From NCBI GenBank assembly GCA_016934775.1, contig JAFGSP010000164.1, positions 1 through 5,826 on the forward strand: a stretch of 5,826 bases of DNA, written 5' to 3'. Below are positions 1 to 5,592 of this stretch, piece after piece. The DNA is from Candidatus Woesearchaeota archaeon. Its GTDB lineage: Archaea > Nanobdellota > Nanobdellia > Woesearchaeales > GW2011-AR15. The first letter of the stretch is position 1. Each line of letters opens with the position of its first letter. The position numbers and the translations under genes were made by a program. The notes below the pieces were generated by a model. That model made no database searches, was not told the DNA's origin, and saw only the letters and a list, made by a program, of their open reading frames with translations.

Positions 1-140
1 ACTATTTGGCAAGCCAAATATATCCCCGCACTAAAGTGGGGGGTATTATGCTCGCCACACTTATTGCCCGATTTTTGACTCAACAATTCAATCGACTTGA
101 AGGTCGGGGTTTTAAACCCGATACAATTCTTCGGATTGTT
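1..140. other. Hairpin-dense, probably non-coding segment (possible mobile-element end or structured RNA)
   Basis: Several inverted repeats are packed together. Positions 3-20 form an 8-bp perfect repeat with a 2-base centre. Positions 24-43 form a 9-bp arm pair (CCCCGCACT / AGTGGGGGG) with one mismatch. TTCAA/TTGAA pair at 87-101, CGAC/GTCG at 93-106, TCGGG/CCCGA at 104-121, and a 7-bp stem with one G-T pair lies at 123-139. Some of these are mutually exclusive, and a further CCCGA at 67-71 could also pair with 104-108. The segment is more GC-rich than the flank after 140. An open frame runs to position 209, but it starts at a TTG (6) or an ATG (48) without a convincing Shine-Dalgarno site and uses CGA/CGG arginine codons, unlike cdc48, which mostly uses AGA/AGG. 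I therefore read it as non-coding. Stacked hairpins of this kind are known from IS200/IS605-type element ends and from structured RNAs; which applies here is unproven. Confidence 0.35.
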
Positions 141-236
141 GATAATGAAAAAGTTATTATAGTAAAGAATCTCAGTTATTTAAAGAAAACTTGTGGTTTT
201 CTAATTTAAAGCTCCGTGATCTGAAAAGATTACGCA

Positions 237-247
237 ATCTTTAAATA
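237..247 (+). promoter_or_regulatory. Upstream TATA-like element, copy 1
   Basis: ATCTTTAAATA occurs here and again at 300-310, an 11-bp direct repeat 63 bp apart. Both copies fit the archaeal TATA-box pattern. If used, this copy would start transcription near 265-272 and give a longer leader that includes the hairpin at 271-298 and both Shine-Dalgarno sites of the next gene. This is an inference from pattern only. Confidence 0.35.
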
Positions 248-270
248 ACGAAACCAAGATTTTCGAATTT

Positions 271-298
271 AAAGTCTTTGGAAGACTTTGTCTTCCAA
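271..298 (+). promoter_or_regulatory. Pair of mutually exclusive hairpins upstream of the promoter
   Basis: TTGGAAGAC (278-286) and GTCTTCCAA (290-298) form a perfect 9-bp stem with a TTT loop. AAAGTC (271-276) can instead pair with GACTTT (284-289), using half of the same bases, so only one hairpin can exist at a time. The element ends two bases before the second TATA-like copy. It could be a DNA operator for a dimeric regulator next to the promoter, a leader switch if transcription begins at the upstream TATA copy, or a 3'-end signal for something to the left. The pairing is seen directly; the role is a guess. Confidence 0.45.
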
Positions 299-299
299 T

Positions 300-312
300 A
301 TCTTTAAATATA
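300..312 (+). promoter_or_regulatory. Probable TATA box for the 136-residue gene
   Basis: ATCTTTAAATATA matches the archaeal TATA-box pattern. The usual spacing of about 25 bp puts the transcript start near 330-334, about ten bases before the ATG at 344, so the mRNA would begin at or just before the AGGTGAT ribosome-binding site. Confidence 0.5.
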
Positions 313-331
313 AACAAAAAAACCGGAGGTT

Positions 332-338
332 AGGTGAT
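332..338 (+). promoter_or_regulatory. Ribosome-binding site AGGTGAT deciding the start at 344
   Basis: AGGTGAT complements the 3' end of archaeal 16S rRNA and lies 5 bases before the ATG at 344. A second site, GGAGGT (325-330), lies 6 bases before a different, out-of-frame ATG at 337, which opens a frame of only 23 codons ending at 408. The AGGTGAT/ATG344 pair is preferred because it opens the long frame. Confidence 0.7.
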
Positions 339-343
339 GCATA

Positions 344-754
344 ATGGCACTTATTGGTTTTCATTTCAAAAAGATGCAGGCAGAAAAGAAAAAAGCACTT
401 ACAAGTAAAGTCAATGTTAACAGTAACATAACTGTTGTCAATGCAAAAGAAGCTAAAGTCAATATGGGCAAGTCAAAACAGGCAGGCATTGAGTTCACAT
501 TCAATTTCACAACAAAATATGTTCCTGATGTTGCCACGATAGACCTTGAGGGCGCTGTTGTCTATCTTGGGCCTGAAGATAAGGTAAAAGAGACTTTATC
601 AGGCTGGACAAAAGATAAGAAAATACCCCAGGATGTCTTGGAAGAGGTATATAATTATCTTCTGGCAAGATGTAATATCCAGGCTTTGGTTTTGGGAAGG
701 GATATGCAGCTTCCGCCGCATGTGCCAATGCCAAAAGTAGGCAAGGGCAACTAA
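344..754 (+). CDS. Small conserved-looking protein of unknown function, possibly SecB-like
   Basis: A 136-residue protein that I cannot assign to a named family with certainty. The sequence suggests a short first strand (about residues 2-9), a lysine-rich loop, long polar beta strands at about 20-34, 46-60 and 63-75, then two helices (about 77-88 and 94-113), closing with a proline-rich tail LPPHVPMPKV (residues 123-132). There is no signal peptide, membrane segment or obvious catalytic motif, so it should be a soluble cytosolic protein. Strands followed by a long helix and a proline-rich tail, at about this length, recall the SecB export-chaperone fold; this is a weak, shape-based inference. 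The start at 344 is supported by AGGTGAT five bases upstream. It lies 57 bp ahead of cdc48 on the same strand, so a joint role in protein folding or unfolding is possible. The frame is certain; the function is not. Confidence 0.88.
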   Translation: MALIGFHFKKMQAEKKKALTSKVNVNSNITVVNAKEAKVNMGKSKQAGIEFTFNFTTKYVPDVATIDLEGAVVYLGPEDKVKETLSGWTKDKKIPQDVLEEVYNYLLARCNIQALVLGRDMQLPPHVPMPKVGKGN

Positions 755-763
755 AGGTCAACC

Positions 764-805
764 AAAACCTTTATCAATCTTTTCTAATTATTTTTTTCAG
801 GTGAT
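764..805 (+). promoter_or_regulatory. cdc48 leader: TATA-like element, T-run and ribosome-binding site
   Basis: CTTTATCA at 769-776 resembles an archaeal TATA box and would place the transcript start near 797-800. A seven-T run lies at 791-797 and could also end transcripts of the preceding gene. AGGTGAT at 799-805 is a strong ribosome-binding site six bases before the cdc48 ATG at 812. As with the preceding gene, the predicted transcript would begin almost at the ribosome-binding site. The ribosome-binding site is clear; the TATA box is less certain, and read-through from the gene upstream is also possible. Confidence 0.5.
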
Positions 806-811
806 ATTTTT

Positions 812-3088
812 ATGGTAAAAGAATTAAAACTCAAAGTTGCGGAAGCTATCCAGGATGATGTCAACAAAGGGATTGTCAGGATTGATTCCAGTTTCATGCA
901 TGAGCTTGAGATAAGGCCTGGCGACATCATAGAGATCCAGGGAGAAAGAAAGACAGTCGCAATAACTGACAGGGCGTATCCCGGAGATATCGGGCTAAAC
1001 ATAATAAGGATGGACGGCCTGATAAGAAGGAATGCAAAAGCAGGCATCGGAGAACTTGTCAGCGTGAGAAAGGCAAACATCATTGAAGCAAAAAAAGTTA
1101 CTATTGCCCCCCAGAGAAAGGGCATAGTTATAAGGGCTAACCCGATTGTCTTCAAGCAGGGGCTGCTTGGAAGGGCTGTCGTCAAAGGAGACATTGTGTC
1201 TTTAGGAGGCACAAGAAGAAGAAAGTCTACTATGTCCTCAAACCCCATGTTCGGCGAGGATTTTTTCAATATTCTTGATGAAAGCCTGATGGGTTTCGGC
1301 TTAGGAGATCTTAAGTTTGTAGTTATTAACTCAGACCCAAAACAGGCTGTTGTTATAACTGAACAGACAGATGTGCAATTTAACCCAGAAGCAACTGAAG
1401 TAAGCGAAGAAAAGGCTCTTGAAGTGACTTATGAAGATATCGGCGGACTCCATGATGAGATTAAGAAAATCAGGGAAATGGTAGAGCTTCCTCTAAAGCA
1501 CCCTGAATTGTTTGAAGCTCTAGGTATTGAACCGCCAAAAGGTGTCCTTCTCCACGGCCCGCCAGGAACAGGAAAGACACTGCTGGCAAAGGCTGTGGCC
1601 AATGAGACTGCAGCTAACTTTATCCTGATAAACGGACCAGAGATAATGAGCAAATATTACGGCCAATCTGAAGAAAACCTGAGAAAAAAGTTTGAAGAGG
1701 CTGAGAAGAACGCTCCGTCTATAATCTTCATTGATGAGATAGATGCTATTGCAAGCAAAAGAGAGGAATCTAGAGGCGAAGTAGAAAGAAGGGTTGTTGC
1801 ACAGATGCTTGCCCTCATGGACGGCCTGAAGTCCAGAGGAAAAGTGGTTGTCATAGGCGCAACAAATATTCCTAATGAGCTTGATCCTGCACTAAGAAGG
1901 CCTGGAAGGTTCGATAGAGAACTTGAGATTGGAGTGCCTGATGCAGAAGGCAGGCTTGCAGTACTTAAAATCCATACAAGAAGTATGCCCCTTACAAAAA
2001 ATGTCAATCTCAAAGAGCTTGCAGAAATAACTCACGGGTTTGTTGGAGCTGATCTTTCAGCATTAGCAAAAGAAGCTGCAATGACCTTGTTAAGAAAGCT
2101 CTACCCTGAGCTTAAGCTTGAGGAGGATCAACCAATTCCAACTGAAGTACTTGAGAAGCTGAAAGTATCTAAGAGTGATTTTGTTGAAGCACTGAGGGTT
2201 GTCAGGCCGAGCGCACTTAGAGAAGTACTCATAGAAATCCCCAATGTAAAATGGGATGACATCGGCGGGCTTGGAAATGTGCAGCAGGAGCTTGTCGAAG
2301 CAGTTGAATGGCCGCTCAAGCACCCCCAGGTGTTTGACAGGATGGGCATAAAGCCTCCAAAGGGCATCCTATTATATGGCCCTCCGGGAACAGGAAAGAC
2401 ACTGCTGGCAAAGGCTGTGGCCAATGAGAGCAAGTCTAATTTCATCCTTGTAAAAGGGCCTGAACTGCTAAGTAAATGGGTCGGGGAATCTGAAAAAGCT
2501 GTGAGAAAGATTTTCGAGAAGGCCAGACAAACAAGTCCGACAATAATTTTCTTTGATGAGCTTGATGCTCTTGCTCCTAGGAGAGGAGCGACTTCAGACC
2601 ATCATGTGTCTGAAAGAGTGGTAAACCAGCTGCTCACTGAGATAGACGGCCTTGTTGGACTTCACAACATTGTTGTACTTGGGGCTACAAACAGGCCTGA
2701 TATAATAGACACAGCTCTTTTGAGGCCTGGAAGATTTGACAGAATCATATTAGTACCTGCGCCCACAGAAAAGGCAAGACTCGAAATACTGAAGATTCAT
2801 ACAAAAAATATGCCTCTTGATAAGGTTGGCCTTGAGGAACTGGCAAAAGAGACAGAAGGGTTTGTGGGTGCGGATATTGAGGCATTGTGCAAAGAGGCTG
2901 CACTGCTTGCTCTTAGGAAGGATATGAAAGCCACTAAAATCAAAAAAGAGAACTTTGAGGAAGCGCTCAAAAAAGTGTCTCCTAGTGTCTCAAAGGAAGT
3001 AGCAGAGGCTTATCAGAGCCTGCTCAAGGAATTCAGGGCAGCTCGTGGAAAAGAAATGAAAGATTCCAAGCCTGTGTATTATGGCTGA
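812..3088 (+). CDS. cdc48: Cdc48/VAT-type AAA+ ATPase (protein unfoldase)
   Basis: Archaeal homologue of p97/Cdc48 (VAT), a hexameric cytosolic ATPase that threads and unfolds proteins for degradation or disassembly. The 758 residues match the usual length of about 740-760. Residues 1-185 are the N domain, a double-psi barrel followed by the Cdc48-2 part. Ring D1 has Walker A GPPGTGKT at 249-256, pore loop KYYG at 281-284, Walker B FIDE at 306-309, sensor GATN at 349-352 and arginine fingers R363/R366. Ring D2 has Walker A at 523-530, pore loop KWVG at 555-558, Walker B FFDE at 580-583, sensor GATN at 624-627 and arginine fingers R638/R641. All catalytic residues are present. The chain ends in YYG, an HbYX-like tail of the kind that docks unfoldases on the 20S proteasome. 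AGGTGAT six bases upstream fixes the start. The two Walker A regions share 43 identical bases. The stop codon abuts that of gnd on the other strand. Confidence 0.98.
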   Translation: MVKELKLKVAEAIQDDVNKGIVRIDSSFMHELEIRPGDIIEIQGERKTVAITDRAYPGDIGLNIIRMDGLIRRNAKAGIGELVSVRKANIIEAKKVTIAPQRKGIVIRANPIVFKQGLLGRAVVKGDIVSLGGTRRRKSTMSSNPMFGEDFFNILDESLMGFGLGDLKFVVINSDPKQAVVITEQTDVQFNPEATEVSEEKALEVTYEDIGGLHDEIKKIREMVELPLKHPELFEALGIEPPKGVLLHGPPGTGKTLLAKAVANETAANFILINGPEIMSKYYGQSEENLRKKFEEAEKNAPSIIFIDEIDAIASKREESRGEVERRVVAQMLALMDGLKSRGKVVVIGATNIPNELDPALRRPGRFDRELEIGVPDAEGRLAVLKIHTRSMPLTKNVNLKELAEITHGFVGADLSALAKEAAMTLLRKLYPELKLEEDQPIPTEVLEKLKVSKSDFVEALRVVRPSALREVLIEIPNVKWDDIGGLGNVQQELVEAVEWPLKHPQVFDRMGIKPPKGILLYGPPGTGKTLLAKAVANESKSNFILVKGPELLSKWVGESEKAVRKIFEKARQTSPTIIFFDELDALAPRRGATSDHHVSERVVNQLLTEIDGLVGLHNIVVLGATNRPDIIDTALLRPGRFDRIILVPAPTEKARLEILKIHTKNMPLDKVGLEELAKETEGFVGADIEALCKEAALLALRKDMKATKIKKENFEEALKKVSPSVSKEVAEAYQSLLKEFRAARGKEMKDSKPVYYG
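1565..1607 (+). repeat. 43-bp perfect direct repeat, D1 copy
   Basis: This stretch inside the D1 Walker A region, covering codons 252 to 265, is identical to 2387-2429 in D2, including every synonymous position of 14 codons. The nine shared residues just before it use different codons in seven cases, so the identity begins abruptly. Confidence 0.9.
2387..2429 (+). repeat. 43-bp perfect direct repeat, D2 copy
   Basis: Partner of 1565-1607, lying 822 bp downstream in the same gene and in the same codon phase (codons 526 to 539). The pattern suggests recent gene conversion between the two ATPase domains. Confidence 0.9.
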
Positions 3089-3100
3089 TTATTTTTTCTT
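3089..3100 (+). terminator. T-rich tract just after the cdc48 stop, inside the gnd 3' end
   Basis: Six Ts at 3092-3097 within TTATTTTTTCTT follow the cdc48 stop directly. Archaeal RNA polymerase commonly stops at such T-runs. On the other strand the same bases encode the lysine-rich tail of Gnd (KFKKK), so this candidate terminator is embedded in the opposing gene. No hairpin was seen beside it. Confidence 0.4.
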
Positions 3101-3991
3101 AAATTTAATCTCATGCCCGCCGAATCCGTTCCTCATCACTGCTACAGACTTGTCTGCAAAAGATTCTTTCTGCCTTGACCTGAATCTTAAAGCCAATGCC
3201 AAGGATATCATTGGAGAGGGTATCTGTAGGTCAAGTGACTCTTCTACAGTCCATGTGCCTGTGGAACCTCCACCTATATGATCTTTAAGTTCCTCAAGAT
3301 CCGGATATTTCTCAAGCCCCTCCTGCAGTAGTTCAAGCAGCCATGACCTTACCACAGAGCCGTTTTTCCAAACATTTGCTACCCTGTTCAGGTCAAGATC
3401 AAAAGGAGCTTCATGCAAAAGCTCAAATCCTTCGCCATATGACTGCAGCAAGGCATATTCTATGCCATTATGCACCATCTTAACATAATGCCCTGCTCCT
3501 GAAGGTCCCATGTACCCATAGCCATCTTCAGCAGCTAATGCCTTCAGCACAGGCTCTATGTGATCATAGGTTTTCTTTTCTCCGCCGACCATAAGGCAAT
3601 ACCCTATTTTCTCCCCTCCAAGACCTCCGGATGTGCCCATATCAAGGTAAGATATGCCGTCTGCTGAAAGATATTCAGCACGCCTCATTGAGTCATGATA
3701 GTTTGAATTTCCTCCATCTATGACAATATCACCTTCCGTAAGGCCAGGAATAAGCCCTGTTATCATCTTATCTACAGGATCCCCTGCAGGCACCATAATA
3801 AAGATGACTCTCGGTGAAGGCAGTTTTTCAGCAAGTTCTTTCAGAGAAAAGGCGCCTTCCGCCCCTTTTTTCATGGCTTCCCTGATCTTGTCAGGAGACC
3901 TATTGTAAACCACAATATTATGATTGTGCTTAATCAATCTGGACACCATATTCATGCCCATCCTTCCTAATCCTATAAACCCTATTTTCAT
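3089..3991 (-). CDS. gnd: 6-phosphogluconate dehydrogenase, decarboxylating, short type
   Basis: Oxidises 6-phosphogluconate to ribulose 5-phosphate plus CO2 with reduction of NAD(P)+, the last oxidative step of the pentose phosphate pathway, in the cytosol. The 300 residues match the short family (about 300, against about 470 for the long form). An N-terminal Rossmann domain carries GLGRMG at 7-12 and, after the second strand, NRS at 30-32; an Arg here usually marks NADP+ preference, which is inferred. Substrate motifs are DGGNS at 92-96, GTSGG at 119-123, catalytic K171 followed by HNGIEY at 174-179, GGGSTG at 240-245, and a C-terminal R287...H293 in RNGFGGH for phosphate binding. The ATG at 3991 is chosen because GAGGTG lies six bases upstream; a GTG at 4000 would overlap that site. 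It follows zwf after 42 bp and is probably co-transcribed. The stop codon touches that of cdc48. Confidence 0.95.
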   Translation of the reverse strand: MKIGFIGLGRMGMNMVSRLIKHNHNIVVYNRSPDKIREAMKKGAEGAFSLKELAEKLPSPRVIFIMVPAGDPVDKMITGLIPGLTEGDIVIDGGNSNYHDSMRRAEYLSADGISYLDMGTSGGLGGEKIGYCLMVGGEKKTYDHIEPVLKALAAEDGYGYMGPSGAGHYVKMVHNGIEYALLQSYGEGFELLHEAPFDLDLNRVANVWKNGSVVRSWLLELLQEGLEKYPDLEELKDHIGGGSTGTWTVEESLDLQIPSPMISLALALRFRSRQKESFADKSVAVMRNGFGGHEIKFKKK

Positions 3992-3997
3992 GATTCC

Positions 3998-4003
3998 CAC
4001 CTC
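3998..4003 (-). promoter_or_regulatory. Ribosome-binding site of gnd
   Basis: GAGGTG read on the minus strand lies six bases before the ATG at 3991. It contains the alternative GTG at 4000, which makes that GTG unlikely as a start. Its presence argues that gnd is translated on its own within the zwf-gnd transcript. Confidence 0.7.
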
Positions 4004-4033
4004 AAATATTTTACAGTTATGTTGAACAGTTTT

Positions 4034-5509
4034 CTATAGGGGTTCCCTCCAGCGATGCTTCTCTTTTGACACAAGGATGTTGCTGGCCTCGGGACCCCAT
4101 GTGCCTTTCTTGTATTTTTCAGGAGCTCTTCCTGAGTTCTGCCAATATTCAGAAATGGGATCTATTATTTTCCAGGAATTCTCTACTTCATCCCACCTTG
4201 TGAATAAGGTTGTGTCTCCTTTGAATATGTCCATCAATAGCTTCTCATATGCCTCAGGTGTATTAATACCGAATAAGCAGTCGTGGCAGAAGTCCATGCT
4301 GACCTCCTGCATCTTAAAATCATTGCCAGGCTTTTTTGCATTGAATCTAAAATAAATCCCTTCATCAGGCTGTAGCCTTATTACAAGGACATTCTGCTTC
4401 TGGCCTTCTGAAAATACCTTAAACTCAGTATCTTTAAAATATATGACCACTTCGGATGCCTTTCTCTTCAGTGATTTTCCTGTCCTCAGGTAGAAGGGAG
4501 TATTGACCCATCTTTCATTATTTATCTTAAGCCTCATTGCAACATAAGTTTCTGTCCTTGAATCACTGGCAACCCCGGATTCATCTGTGTAATCGACTCC
4601 TGTTTCGCCTCTTTTATATTGACCGAATACTACATTTTCTTTTATCTGCTCAGTGCTCATGGATCTTATTGATTTCAGGACGCGGACTTTTTCATCCTTT
4701 ATCTCCTGGGTGTCAAAAGAAATTGGAGGTTCCATAGCAACTATGGAAAGTATCTGGAGAAGGTGGTTCTGAACCATGTCTTTCAATGCCCCATAATTAT
4801 CATAATATCCTCCTCTTGTCCCAACCCCGAGGTTCTCTGTAACAGATATCTGGATATTGTCAATATTTTGGGTATTCCAGACGGAACTAAAGAGCCTGTT
4901 CGCAAATCTCAGGGCAAAAAGGTTCTGGACTGTCTCTTTTCCCAGATAATGGTCTATCCTGAATATCTCATCTTCCCGGAATAGTTCAGATAGCTTCTTA
5001 TTAAGATGCCTTGCTGATTTGAGGTCATCTCCAAAGGGCTTTTCAATTATTATCCTGTTTACTTTTTTCTGTCTCCTGCTGATGAACTTATATTTTTTGA
5101 GATTGTTGACAATAGGTGAAAAATGATTTGGCAATGTAGAAAGGTAGAAAATCCTGTTTCCTTTTGTGCTGTGTTTTTTATCAAGCTCTGCTAAAAAATC
5201 CTTCAGAGACGCATATGAATCTTCTTTGTCAAAGTCCTTTCTGTAGTAATAGAGATGTGAAGACAGCTTGTTCCAAGAGTTTTCATTGAATTGTCTATTG
5301 TATTTTTTTACTGATTGTCTCACATCCCATCTATATTCTTCATTAGATTTATCCCTTCTGGCAACTGCCACTATTGCAAAATGCTCTGGAAAAATTCCTT
5401 TTCTTATAAGGTTGCATATGGCAGGCATAAGCTTCCTGTGCGTAAGATCTCCTGTGGCCCCGAAAATCACCAGAATAGCAGGGTCCGGCTTTTTAGTTTG
5501 CTCGAACAT
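4034..5509 (-). CDS. zwf: Glucose-6-phosphate 1-dehydrogenase
   Basis: Oxidises glucose 6-phosphate to 6-phosphogluconolactone with NAD(P)+, the entry step of the oxidative pentose phosphate pathway, in the cytosol. The 491 residues match the bacterial/eukaryotic family (about 480-510). Visible motifs are the nucleotide loop GATGDL at 17-22, RR at 51-52 (likely contacts to the NADP+ 2'-phosphate), EKPFG at 156-160, the family signature RIDHYLGKE at 184-192 with D186, H187 and K191, and the catalytic-base His H249 in QNHLLQ. The chain closes on HRWREPL, a normal family ending, so it looks complete and the TAG looks like a true stop. The ATG at 5509 has no ribosome-binding site; a TATA box 24-31 bp upstream predicts a leaderless mRNA. 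It is the first gene of a zwf-gnd unit. This family is rare in archaea, where haloarchaea use an unrelated enzyme, so bacterial origin is likely. Confidence 0.96.
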   Translation of the reverse strand: MFEQTKKPDPAILVIFGATGDLTHRKLMPAICNLIRKGIFPEHFAIVAVARRDKSNEEYRWDVRQSVKKYNRQFNENSWNKLSSHLYYYRKDFDKEDSYASLKDFLAELDKKHSTKGNRIFYLSTLPNHFSPIVNNLKKYKFISRRQKKVNRIIIEKPFGDDLKSARHLNKKLSELFREDEIFRIDHYLGKETVQNLFALRFANRLFSSVWNTQNIDNIQISVTENLGVGTRGGYYDNYGALKDMVQNHLLQILSIVAMEPPISFDTQEIKDEKVRVLKSIRSMSTEQIKENVVFGQYKRGETGVDYTDESGVASDSRTETYVAMRLKINNERWVNTPFYLRTGKSLKRKASEVVIYFKDTEFKVFSEGQKQNVLVIRLQPDEGIYFRFNAKKPGNDFKMQEVSMDFCHDCLFGINTPEAYEKLLMDIFKGDTTLFTRWDEVENSWKIIDPISEYWQNSGRAPEKYKKGTWGPEASNILVSKEKHRWREPL

Positions 5510-5532
5510 GCGTGAACCATAACTTTAGTTTC

Positions 5533-5549
5533 TATATTAAGCTTTCGCT
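5533..5549 (-). promoter_or_regulatory. zwf promoter (BRE plus TATA box)
   Basis: On the minus strand TTAATATA (5540-5533) is a good TATA box, with a purine-rich GCGAAAG just before it as a BRE candidate. Normal spacing puts the transcript start at about 5509-5513, essentially at the zwf ATG, in line with the lack of a ribosome-binding site. A short hairpin, AAGC-GAAA-GCTT (5550-5539), overlaps both elements. Confidence 0.6.
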
Positions 5550-5559
5550 TGAGTGAATA

Positions 5560-5573
5560 GAAAAAGAAAAATT
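5560..5573 (-). terminator. T-rich terminator of the gene upstream of zwf
   Basis: Read on the minus strand, AATTTTTCTTTTTC lies about 20 bases after the TGA at 5595-5593 and just before the zwf promoter. T-rich runs of this kind are typical archaeal terminators. It follows the TGA rather than the earlier TAG, which fits the idea that the ancestral gene ended at the TGA. Confidence 0.5.
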
Positions 5574-5592
5574 AATCACAAATTAGATTTAT

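Noticed and set aside
60..140. Possible tRNA, because of the stacked small stems
   Set aside because: No acceptor stem with a matching 3' part and no T-arm consensus could be found; the stems do not fit a cloverleaf.
6..209. A 67-codon open frame at the left edge
   Set aside because: It starts at a TTG or an ATG without a convincing ribosome-binding site, crosses several strong inverted repeats, and uses CGA/CGG arginine codons that cdc48 largely avoids. It looks like a chance frame over structured DNA.
784..1269. A 161-codon minus-strand frame opposite cdc48
   Set aside because: It lies wholly or mostly antisense to the conserved N domain of Cdc48, has low-complexity hydrophobic content and no recognisable motif. 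The other antisense frames under cdc48, gnd and zwf were set aside for the same reason.
3081..3281. A plus-strand frame starting inside the cdc48 end
   Set aside because: It is the mirror of the conserved C-terminal coding sequence of gnd and has no ribosome-binding site or family motif.
4004..4015. TATA-like AAAATATTT on the minus strand between zwf and gnd
   Set aside because: It lies too close to the gnd start; the expected transcript start would fall inside the gnd coding region beyond its ATG. Co-transcription from zwf is the simpler reading.
4730..4748. A perfect 8-bp inverted repeat with a 3-base loop inside zwf
   Set aside because: It lies in ordinary conserved coding sequence (residues SIVAMEP) with no start, stop or junction nearby. 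One such repeat in several kilobases can be chance.
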